Assembly: GCF_034137685.1 (NCBI RefSeq)
Contig: NZ_CP139418.1
Coordinates: 206,001-270,000 of the forward strand
Origin: Streptococcus sp. S1
GTDB lineage: Bacteria > Bacillota > Bacilli > Lactobacillales > Streptococcaceae
Reading direction: 5' to 3'
Length of the DNA: 64,000 nucleotides
The position numbers were made by a program, and so were the translations under genes. Of the stretch, positions 56,903-64,000 are shown piece by piece (the first letter of the stretch is position 1; every line of letters starts with the position of its first letter). A model generated the notes under the pieces. That model was not told the DNA's origin, searched no databases, and saw only the letters and a list, made by a program, of their open reading frames with translations.

Positions 56903-58181
56903 AGCGAATATCCAAGTAATCCAAGACCAACTCGCAGAACATCATGTTGGCCCACGAGAACCATTCACGCGAGTATTTGGTTGGATCATCTACATGGAAA
57001 CTTTCGTGCATGACACCCGTGCCTCCATCGCAGGCAACCAACTGGTCCAGCAAATGTTTTTTCTCAGCTTTATCATTTGTTGTCAATCCTTGAATAGATA
57101 AAGCAATCGGCCAGATATAGCGATAAAAGGTATGAGAACTCCCGAGTCCACTTGCGTACTTCCCTTCATAGAAGTAAGGATTTTCAGGGCTCAAAATCGT
57201 CCGACGAGTGGCTTGGTAGACCTCATCGTCGATCGCGCAGTAGCCAAGATAGGGAGCCGCCAATAAGCTTGGGACGTTAGGGTCATCCATGATACTAGCA
57301 TTTCCTAGACCGTCTACCTCAAAGGCATAGATTTTCTCGCCCTTGCTGTTAGTCGTGTAGGCGTAGTTTTCAATCCCTTCTTGAATCTCAGCTTGCAGGC
57401 GTTTGGCATCTGCAATGATGCTTTCGCTATCAGCTAGATTCAATGTTGCAAAGATTTCTTGGACATAGCCCAAGACAACGACTGCGAACATATTGGACGG
57501 AATCAAGTAACTATACTGACAGCAGTCATCACTTGGACGAAAGGCTGACCAGGTCATCCCTGTCACGGCAAAGTCAGGTCCAAAGCCGTCATTCACCAGC
57601 GTGTCTTCCTTACGATCTGTATCCCGAACAAAGCGATAAGGGGAGTTCTTGTGGTCTTGTTCCACTGCCCAGAGATGAAGGATTTCCTTGGTCGCAGTGA
57701 CAAAGGTTTCATCAAATTGGCTAGTCTCACCAGTTTCCTTCCAAAGAAGATAAGCCAGTTGCAAGGGATAGCACAGCGAATCCACCTCATACTTGCGCTC
57801 CCAAATCCAGCCATTGAGATCTGTATGGTCAGTCTCGTGATGGCCTTTCCAGTTCTCCTCAATATTAAAAGAGTTGGCATAGGGATCCTTGAGAATCAAA
57901 GTCATCTGGCGTTTGACCAAGCCAGCAATGGTCTGGCGCAATTGGGGATCTCGTTTAGCCACATGAAGATAGGGTCTCAATTGAGCCGTTGAGTCACGCA
58001 ACCACATAGCTGGGATGTCCCCTGTTAACACAAAGGTTGAACCGTCTTCTAAAATTTCAACTGTATTATCCAAAGTGTCTGTATAGCAACGTTCAAAGAC
58101 ATACACCCACTCAGGGTACTCTTTAGCTCGCTCAGCCACTTGATCCAACCATTCTCGCACAATTTCTTTTGAATAAGTCAT
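56901..58181 (-). CDS. GH125 exo-alpha-1,6-mannosidase
   Basis: A 426-residue cytoplasmic enzyme of the (alpha/alpha)6 GH125 family: AMWLRDSTAQLRPYL (about 54-68), NDGFGPDF and GLGSSHTFYRYIWPIALS are characteristic. The pneumococcal homologue removes alpha-1,6-mannose. Its stop codon coincides with the end of a RUP-like repeat, so the original 3' context was altered but the protein is full length. Divergent from GH92. Confidence 0.92.
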   Translation of the reverse strand: MTYSKEIVREWLDQVAERAKEYPEWVYVFERCYTDTLDNTVEILEDGSTFVLTGDIPAMWLRDSTAQLRPYLHVAKRDPQLRQTIAGLVKRQMTLILKDPYANSFNIEENWKGHHETDHTDLNGWIWERKYEVDSLCYPLQLAYLLWKETGETSQFDETFVTATKEILHLWAVEQDHKNSPYRFVRDTDRKEDTLVNDGFGPDFAVTGMTWSAFRPSDDCCQYSYLIPSNMFAVVVLGYVQEIFATLNLADSESIIADAKRLQAEIQEGIENYAYTTNSKGEKIYAFEVDGLGNASIMDDPNVPSLLAAPYLGYCAIDDEVYQATRRTILSPENPYFYEGKYASGLGSSHTFYRYIWPIALSIQGLTTNDKAEKKHLLDQLVACDGGTGVMHESFHVDDPTKYSREWFSWANMMFCELVLDYLDIR

Positions 58182-58284
58182 TTATTTTCCTCACACGTAT
58201 CGATTCTTTCCTATTCAGTATAAAAGATTTCAAAGGGGAAATACATACGCAAACTATAGCCCTTTTTCTACAAAATTTTCCATT

Positions 58285-58325
58285 TGATAAAAACGCTATC
58301 ATATTTGACAACGCTTTGATACAAT
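58285..58325. promoter_or_regulatory. Divergent GH125/GH92 control region with two cre-like sites
   Basis: A palindromic TGATA-N7-TATCA containing AACGC (58285-58301) and TGACAACGCTTTGA (58306-58319) resemble cre sites; an extended -10 TGATACAAT (58317-58325) drives GH92. The rest of the 216-bp gap holds a TATACT -10 for GH125. Confidence 0.6.
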
Positions 58326-58397
58326 TGAAGAAAATACCACTGCGTGTTCCAAGAAAAACACAGATCATTTAAGGTTGATGAAGAAAAAGGAGACAAG

Positions 58398-60473
58398 ATG
58401 CGCACACATTGCCAAACCATCGATACCCGCTGGGGAAGCGATAATCATCCCCACTATTCCCACGGAAATACCCTCCCTTATACCGGGGTCCCTTTTGGGA
58501 TGAACTACTTCCTTCCCCAGACGACACACGAACAAGGAGCTTGGTTTTTTAACCCCAATCTCCCTATTTTTCAGGGATTTCGTCTCACCCACCAGCCTAG
58601 TCCTTGGATAGGAGACTACGCTTGGTGCCTCATCACGCCCATCACAGGAGAAGTTACAAGTTCCGACCTCTTCCGTCGCCAAAGCAGTTATTCGATGAAA
58701 AAGGCTCTTTTCCAGCCTCACTACCTTCGTATTTTTTCGGAACGTTATCAGATTCAAAGCGAGCTAGTTCCAAGCCGCTACGGGGCTGTCATGCGCTTTC
58801 GAGCACCAGAAAAGCTGACACTCTGCTTTCATGCAGCAAATGAACTAGAGGACTTGACTCTGACAGGCCAAACTTGCCACTTCCACATTCTGGATCAAGC
58901 TCATACCGCAGATACTTCCTACTCTTTCTATCTCCAGTGGCAATTTAGCCAGCCGATTGAGAGCGTCACTCACATCGATCAAGATCTTTTTCTCACCTTT
59001 TCTAGCAATGAAGTGACCGTCCAATTAGGAACGTCTTATCTGTCCCAAGATATGGCTCACAGCTATCTTCCCAACCTTTCCTTAGAGGAAGCTAAAAAAG
59101 AAGCAGCCGATCAATGGAATCAGCTGCTAAAACGAATTGAAGTAAAAGATGCCGGAGGGCGTGACCAAGCCTTTTTCGACCATTGCCTGTACCGACTCCT
59201 CCTTTTCCCTCAAACCTTTTATGAAACAGATAGCACGGGGAATGACTGGCACCTGGATGTCACCCATCAGAAAATCAAACCAGGAAAAGCTTATACCAAT
59301 ATCGGATTTTGGGACCTCTTTCGGACATCTTTTCCGCTCTTTAGCCTTGTCTACCCCGATTACTACCGTCGCTTTCTCGAAGGATTTTTAAACACTTACC
59401 AGGATACTGGTTTTCTGCCAAAATGGTTGGCCCCAGATGAACGTGGAATGATGCCAGGTACCCTTATCGATGGAGTCTTTGCGGATGCTGTCACAAAGGG
59501 GATCGCACCAGACCTACATGAAAACATGCTCACATCCATGCTCCAGACAGCCCAAAAAACAGATCCTACTCAACATTTTGGTCGCCATGGTAATGAAAGC
59601 TACAAGGTCCTTGGCTACCTCCCCGAAGATTTTCACGAAAGTGTGAGCCATAGCCTAGATTATGCCTATAGTGATTTTTGCATTGCTACCGTTGCCAAGC
59701 AATTGGGTCAGACAGAAACAGCCGCTCGGTATGCTGCTTCTAGCCTCTCCTACCGAACATTGTATGATGCCCAAACAGGCTTTGTGAGAGCACGATCCAC
59801 CAATGGAAACTTTAAAGAGCCCTTCTCTCCTACCAGCTGGGGAGGAGATTATGCAGAATGCTCTGCAACCCAAGCTACTTTTGGAGCCTTACACGACCTC
59901 TCCGGCCTAATAGAGCTGATGGGTGGCAAAAAAGCCTTCACCCAACGACTGCTGGATCTGGCCAATCAAAAACCTCAATTTGATGTAAGAGGATATGGCT
60001 ATGAAATCCACGAAATGAGTGAAATGGCCCAAGCCCCATTTGGGCAGATTGCCATCTCCAATCAACCCAGCTTTCACATTCCCTACCTCTTCCGTCACAG
60101 CCTTCATCCCGAATACACCAATCTCCTGATCCACCAGATCCGTTCCCAAGCTTTTCATCAAGATTTCCAAGCCTATCCAGGTGATGAGGACAATGGTAGT
60201 CTATCTGCTTGGTACATCTGGTCAGCCCTTGGACTCTATCCAACTTGCCCAGGAAAACCAATCTATGATCTGGGACTCCCTCTCTTTAAAGAAGTCCTTC
60301 TCCATCTTCCCAAGCAAGAGCTCAAGATTTGCGCCAATTCACACACTGCAGGCGCCTATTTCATCCAAAAAGCCCTGTTAGATGGCAAAGAGAAACAAGA
60401 GGTTTCCCATCAAGATCTCCTTGAAGCCCAAGTACTCCAATTTGAGCTTTCTTGGCTCCCCCCACAAGCATAA
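58398..60473 (+). CDS. GH92 alpha-1,2-mannosidase
   Basis: A 691-residue enzyme without signal peptide. Family features: NHPHYSHGNTLPYTGVPFGM near the start, SVSHSLDYAYSDFCIA (about 415-430) and PGDEDNGSLSAWYIWSALGLYP (about 594-615) with the calcium-binding and acidic catalytic residues. It removes alpha-1,2-mannose from high-mannose glycans. ATG 58398 follows AAAGGAGA; a longer frame from 58344 begins in the promoter. Only rightward gene of the glycan locus. Confidence 0.93.
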   Translation: MRTHCQTIDTRWGSDNHPHYSHGNTLPYTGVPFGMNYFLPQTTHEQGAWFFNPNLPIFQGFRLTHQPSPWIGDYAWCLITPITGEVTSSDLFRRQSSYSMKKALFQPHYLRIFSERYQIQSELVPSRYGAVMRFRAPEKLTLCFHAANELEDLTLTGQTCHFHILDQAHTADTSYSFYLQWQFSQPIESVTHIDQDLFLTFSSNEVTVQLGTSYLSQDMAHSYLPNLSLEEAKKEAADQWNQLLKRIEVKDAGGRDQAFFDHCLYRLLLFPQTFYETDSTGNDWHLDVTHQKIKPGKAYTNIGFWDLFRTSFPLFSLVYPDYYRRFLEGFLNTYQDTGFLPKWLAPDERGMMPGTLIDGVFADAVTKGIAPDLHENMLTSMLQTAQKTDPTQHFGRHGNESYKVLGYLPEDFHESVSHSLDYAYSDFCIATVAKQLGQTETAARYAASSLSYRTLYDAQTGFVRARSTNGNFKEPFSPTSWGGDYAECSATQATFGALHDLSGLIELMGGKKAFTQRLLDLANQKPQFDVRGYGYEIHEMSEMAQAPFGQIAISNQPSFHIPYLFRHSLHPEYTNLLIHQIRSQAFHQDFQAYPGDEDNGSLSAWYIWSALGLYPTCPGKPIYDLGLPLFKEVLLHLPKQELKICANSHTAGAYFIQKALLDGKEKQEVSHQDLLEAQVLQFELSWLPPQA

Positions 60474-60477
60474 GAAA

Positions 60478-60501
60478 AAGTCGTCTGAAAACAGACGACT
60501 T
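60478..60501. terminator. Bidirectional terminator after GH92
   Basis: A perfect 10-bp stem AAGTCGTCTG/CAGACGACTT with AAAA loop and flanking A and T runs. Confidence 0.9.
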
Positions 60502-60509
60502 TTTTTCTG

Positions 60510-61058
60510 TTATTCATCTCCTACTTGATAGTAGATCGAGCCTTGTTCCCCAAAACTAGCGATACCAACACCAGTCCACAAGCGGTTTTTAGAGGCATCT
60601 GATGTGTCCTTAAAGACGACTTGTCCTTGATCATCGACCTGATCACCAATGGTTACTCCCGCAGGAATATACTCCAACAAGAAGCCCCCATCACGACCAC
60701 CATAAATGCCTTCTGATGCTGTTCCATAATCTGTCAAAGAAGCTCCATAGCCCTCTAACTCTTGTGAGACCAACCCTTTGTCGTTAAAGACCAGCTTATT
60801 TCCTTTATCATCTTGCCAGACACCAGCAATACTACTGTAATCTCCATTGGCAATCGCTTCAAGATCCATTTTCTTCACTTCTTTTTTTTCTTCTTTCTCC
60901 TTCACTTCCGAACTAGAAGCATCCGTCTTTTTGACTTCAGAAGAGGTCGTCGTTTGACTAGAGGAGGCGGTTGATTTTTTGCTCGCTCCCCGTTGCGAAC
61001 AAGCTACCAACAGAACCACACTGAGAAGACTCACAAGAATTGCACCAACTTTTTTCAT
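60510..61058 (-). CDS. DUF6287-like surface lipoprotein
   Basis: A 182-residue lipoprotein: signal peptide and lipobox LVACSQ (Cys about 20), a Ser/Thr/Lys linker to about residue 65, then a conserved block beginning MDLEAIANGDYSSIAGVWQD, typical of the DUF6287 domain of streptococcal surface proteins. Function unknown. It stands alone between two terminators. Confidence 0.78.
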   Translation of the reverse strand: MKKVGAILVSLLSVVLLVACSQRGASKKSTASSSQTTTSSEVKKTDASSSEVKEKEEKKEVKKMDLEAIANGDYSSIAGVWQDDKGNKLVFNDKGLVSQELEGYGASLTDYGTASEGIYGGRDGGFLLEYIPAGVTIGDQVDDQGQVVFKDTSDASKNRLWTGVGIASFGEQGSIYYQVGDE

Positions 61059-61150
61059 TTAAAATTCCCCATACATTTTTTAATTTAAAGCCCTTTCATT
61101 GTAACGTATTTTCAAGCATTTGACAAGCTTCACTCCCCATTTTTAATCAA

Positions 61151-61186
61151 AAAGAGACCGGGATAATCAGTCCTAGTCTCTCTTTT
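61151..61186 (-). terminator. Terminator of the adc operon
   Basis: Stem AGAGAC/GTCTCT (61153-61158 and 61176-61181) with internal pairs; T-rich on the minus strand. Confidence 0.7.
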
Positions 61187-61196
61187 GATACAGCTC

Positions 61197-62702
61197 TTAA
61201 TGAGCCAGCATTTCCTGTGCCACTTCTAAACCAGATAAGTTGGAAGGATAATAAGTTGGCCAATTTTCTAACTCATCATAAAGCGCTTCTTGACTCTTTC
61301 CTCCATGGAAAATGTGGAAGTGAGCTGCCTTTACCGGAGTAATTTCATGGTCACTAAATTGAACATATTTGAAGTCTCCCGCATCGCTCTCTTTCGCTTC
61401 AAAGAGATAACGAACACCACGATTCCCCTTCTTATAAGTCAAAATGTGCTTACCAACGTATTTATAAGTATATTTCTTAGAAGATCCTTTTTGATAAAAC
61501 TCCATTGAATCCTTATCAATCTTAATCCGATCAATATCTGTTTGGTAACCCTTGGTATAATATTCCTTATACTCAGCAGCCGTCATAGTTGGATTTAATT
61601 TTGCCTTATAATCAAAGACCTGATCCAAAGTTCCATCTTGCAAATATGGATAAACCGATTTCCAATCACCCGCATAATTTTCCAAGCTACGATCCTTCAC
61701 TTGACTATCCTCGAAATAGCCCTTTTGAACTGTCTTATCATCTTCCTCATGTTCCGGTTGAATATCCTTACCAGCTTGTGACGTTGTTTTCTCGAGCGCC
61801 TTCAGATTTTCCTTCATAACAGACACGTAGTCTTCGCCATCTTTCATTTCTTGATCCGTCAAGCTTTCCAAAGGATTTAAGACAGCTAACTCAACACCAG
61901 CTTCAGAAGACAAGGTTTTCGCCAAGGAATTAGAAGCATTTTCCTCAAAGTAAATGACCTTGATCTCATTTTTCTTGATATACTCTGTCAATTCACGCAA
62001 TCGTGCAACAGAAGGCTCACTATCAGGTGAAATCCCTGAAATGGCCACCTGGTTTAAGCCATAATCCAAGGCCAAGTAACGGAAAGCCGCGTGTTGGGTC
62101 ACGAAATTCTTTTGTTTCGCATCTTTCAAGCCATCCTGATAAGCTTGATCCAAGGCCTGTAATTTCTTTAGATAGGCTTGGGCATTTTTCTCAAACGTCT
62201 TTTTCTTATCTGGATAAGCTGCCATCAACTGATCACGAATCGACTCTACCATCCTCATGGCACGATGTGGAGAGAGCCAAAGGTGAGGATCATATTCATG
62301 ATGGTGTTCTTCGCCCCCTTCGTGTTCATGTTCCTCTTCCAATCCAGGAAGCAAGACCATGCCCTTGGTAGCATCGATCACTTTGGTTTTCTTATCCTTC
62401 ATTGATTTCAAAAGATTTGGAACCCAGGTTTCCATGTTTTCATTTTCATAGACGAAAACATCCGAATCTTGAATCATAGCCCGCCCCTTAGCAGACAATT
62501 CATATTCATGAGGCTCTGATCCCGCTCCAATGAGCAGGTCTACCGTTCCTTCATCTCCGACAATATTTTTTGTAAAATCATAAACCGGATAGAAAGTGGT
62601 CATCACTTTTAATTTCCCATTTTGACTCTGACTTTTGCCACAAGCTGTCAAAACAAGGGCCAAAGCCACTAACAATAACCAACCAAATTTTTTAACGTTC
62701 AT
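61197..62702 (-). CDS. adcA: Zinc-binding lipoprotein AdcA with ZinT domain
   Basis: A 501-residue lipoprotein (lipobox LTACGK, Cys about 21). The N-terminal ZnuA-like domain carries a His-rich loop (HEHEGGEEHHHEYDPHLWLSP, broken here at its centre in reading: HEHEGG about 125, DPHLW about 138) and zinc-ligand regions; a ZinT domain covers about residues 320-501 (DWKSVYPYLQDGTLD, then HFHIFHGG). It captures zinc for AdcBC. It follows adcB by 2 bp. Confidence 0.95.
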   Translation of the reverse strand: MNVKKFGWLLLVALALVLTACGKSQSQNGKLKVMTTFYPVYDFTKNIVGDEGTVDLLIGAGSEPHEYELSAKGRAMIQDSDVFVYENENMETWVPNLLKSMKDKKTKVIDATKGMVLLPGLEEEHEHEGGEEHHHEYDPHLWLSPHRAMRMVESIRDQLMAAYPDKKKTFEKNAQAYLKKLQALDQAYQDGLKDAKQKNFVTQHAAFRYLALDYGLNQVAISGISPDSEPSVARLRELTEYIKKNEIKVIYFEENASNSLAKTLSSEAGVELAVLNPLESLTDQEMKDGEDYVSVMKENLKALEKTTSQAGKDIQPEHEEDDKTVQKGYFEDSQVKDRSLENYAGDWKSVYPYLQDGTLDQVFDYKAKLNPTMTAAEYKEYYTKGYQTDIDRIKIDKDSMEFYQKGSSKKYTYKYVGKHILTYKKGNRGVRYLFEAKESDAGDFKYVQFSDHEITPVKAAHFHIFHGGKSQEALYDELENWPTYYPSNLSGLEVAQEMLAH

Positions 62703-62704
62703 AT

Positions 62705-63514
62705 CTACTTCCTCAAACGTGATCCAAGATTCACAAGCAAGAACAGTGCCACAAATAAAAGCGTAATACTGGCACTCGCTGGTGTATCTGCAATATAAGA
62801 CAAAATCAACCCACTAAACATCCCGATAAAACCAATGATGACCGCAATCAGCATGACCCCACGGAAGTTCTTCCCTAATTTCAGGGCAATACTAGCCGGT
62901 AAGACCATGATGGTTGAAACCAATAACGATCCTGCTGCAGGAATCATTAAGGCGATAGCAACCCCCGTTACCACATTAAATAAAATGGACATAGTCCGGA
63001 CAGGAAGGCCATCTACGAAGGCCGTATCTTCATCAAAGGTCAAAATATACATAGGCCGCAAGAATAAGGCCGTCAGCACTAATACAACGAAAGCAATCAC
63101 AAACAAGGCGATCACCTGTTCATCTGTAATGGTTAAGGTAGAACCAAACAAATATTGATCCAAGCTCATCGAGCTTTTCCCACCACCACGCATCAGTACC
63201 AAAGCTAGGGCAAGACCAGTGGACATTAGAATTGCCGTCCCGATCTCCATAAAGTCCTTAAATAAGGTCCGCAAATACTCAAGAAAAACCGCAGCTATAA
63301 TGACAATGATCATAGTCGAAAGCGTCGGAGAGATCCCAAGGAAAAGCCCAAAAGCGACACCCGCAAGAGAGACGTGACTCAGCGTATCACTCATCAGACT
63401 CTGCCGTCTCAAAATCAAGAAAATCCCTAATACAGGAGAAAAAAGACTCATGGCAACCATAGCCAACAAGGCTCGCTGCATAAAATCATACTGGAATAAA
63501 TCAAGCATGGTCAC
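62705..63514 (-). CDS. adcB: Zinc ABC transporter permease AdcB
   Basis: A 269-residue membrane protein of the ZnuB/MntB type with about eight hydrophobic helices ([20 protein letters not shown] at the N-terminus, [15 protein letters not shown] near 36). It forms the zinc channel between AdcA and the ATPase AdcC. Overlaps the adcC stop by 14 bp. Confidence 0.94.
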   Translation of the reverse strand: MTMLDLFQYDFMQRALLAMVAMSLFSPVLGIFLILRRQSLMSDTLSHVSLAGVAFGLFLGISPTLSTMIIVIIAAVFLEYLRTLFKDFMEIGTAILMSTGLALALVLMRGGGKSSMSLDQYLFGSTLTITDEQVIALFVIAFVVLVLTALFLRPMYILTFDEDTAFVDGLPVRTMSILFNVVTGVAIALMIPAAGSLLVSTIMVLPASIALKLGKNFRGVMLIAVIIGFIGMFSGLILSYIADTPASASITLLFVALFLLVNLGSRLRK

Positions 63515-64000
63515 CCTCCCCTTCTATATCATGGACGTTAAAACATCTCCAAGGAGAGCTCTGGTCGCGAACCAAATGAATATTCCGATCCGCAAACTGG
63601 TTAACCTCTTCAGGATCATGCGTAATCATCAAAACAGATTTTTGATGGTGATGCGCACTGTGATGCATCAACTCATAAAAATCACTCTTTGTCGTCGCAT
63701 CCATCCCTGTTGTCGGTTCATCTAAAACAAAGATATCCGGATCTGAAGCAAACATCCGAGCAATGACAGCCCGTTGTTTCTGACCACCAGACAAAGAACC
63801 AATCGCCCTATCCTTGAACTCCAGCATCCCAACAGATTCTAAACTCTTTAGAATATGCTTTTCATCGTGCTCATTCAACTTTCGAAACCAGCCTTTACGA
63901 GGATACCGACCTGACTTCACAAATTCATAGACCGTACTGGGAAATCCTGCATTAAAACTAGCAATCTGTTGTGGCAAATAAGCAATCCTTAACTTCTTTC
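63501..64000 (-). CDS. adcC: Zinc ABC transporter ATPase AdcC, 3' part
   Basis: The gene runs past the window's right edge; the last 166 codons are present, entering with [11 protein letters not shown] (Q-loop). They contain signature [15 protein letters not shown], Walker [14 protein letters not shown] and H-loop MITHDPEEV. Powers zinc import with AdcB and AdcA. The expected adcR regulator and promoter lie outside. Confidence 0.93.
   Translation of the reverse strand, partial: KKLRIAYLPQQIASFNAGFPSTVYEFVKSGRYPRKGWFRKLNEHDEKHILKSLESVGMLEFKDRAIGSLSGGQKQRAVIARMFASDPDIFVLDEPTTGMDATTKSDFYELMHHSAHHHQKSVLMITHDPEEVNQFADRNIHLVRDQSSPWRCFNVHDIEGEGDHA

Overview
The window is chromosomal DNA from an oral streptococcus of the mitis/sanguinis type, most like Streptococcus parasanguinis and its relatives. 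This is an inference from protein resemblance, gene order (tyrS, pbp1b, rpoB, rpoC, DUF1033 gene, comG operon, ackA), the sul-type folate operon, streptococcal ComX boxes and CcpA (cre) sites. No rRNA, tRNA, CRISPR array, transposase or phage gene was seen.

Layout. 1-5.6 kb: a LevQRST-like four-component sugar sensor (sugar-binding protein, kinase, regulator, second binding protein) feeding a mannose/fructose-family PTS. 5.7-10.4 kb: competence SSB, tRNA-binding protein, thioredoxin, PepA and a DUF1846 protein. 10.4-10.7 kb: a hairpin-rich insertion. 10.7-14.4 kb: folate operon folP-folC-folE-folBK. 14.5-21.8 kb: CPBP protease, ackA, a YtxK-like methylase, the comG pilus operon and the DUF1033 gene. 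22.0-26.5 kb: a five-gene exopolysaccharide operon (UDP-GlcNAc 2-epimerase, membrane protein with a degenerate GGDEF-like domain, 46-residue membrane peptide, processive GT2, GH8 hydrolase). 26.8-38.5 kb: rpoC, rpoB, PBP1b and divergent tyrS. 38.5-41.2 kb: an ABC exporter with a LytTR regulator and DUF3021 protein. 41.3-43.9 kb: an HxlR remnant, rlmA, small repeats and a TetR/oxidoreductase cassette bounded by a 65-bp duplication. 43.8-60.5 kb: an N-glycan utilisation locus (YesMN two-component system, YesL, ABC importer, GH20, ROK kinase, GH38, GH125, GH92). 60.5-64 kb: a DUF6287 lipoprotein and the zinc importer adcCBA, cut by the window edge.

How it works together. The two sugar loci each pair dedicated sensing with uptake and degradation, and their promoters carry cre-like sites, so carbon catabolite control is likely. 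The competence genes ssbB and comGA share the same TTCGAATA box about 20-30 bp ahead of the start codon. The most unusual system is the operon between rpoC and the DUF1033 gene. Its gene content matches the listerial Pss (ManNAc exopolysaccharide) type of cluster, but the regulatory GGDEF-like protein has lost both the catalytic and the I-site residues. The regulatory and repeat calls come from reading the sequence by eye; none was tested computationally.
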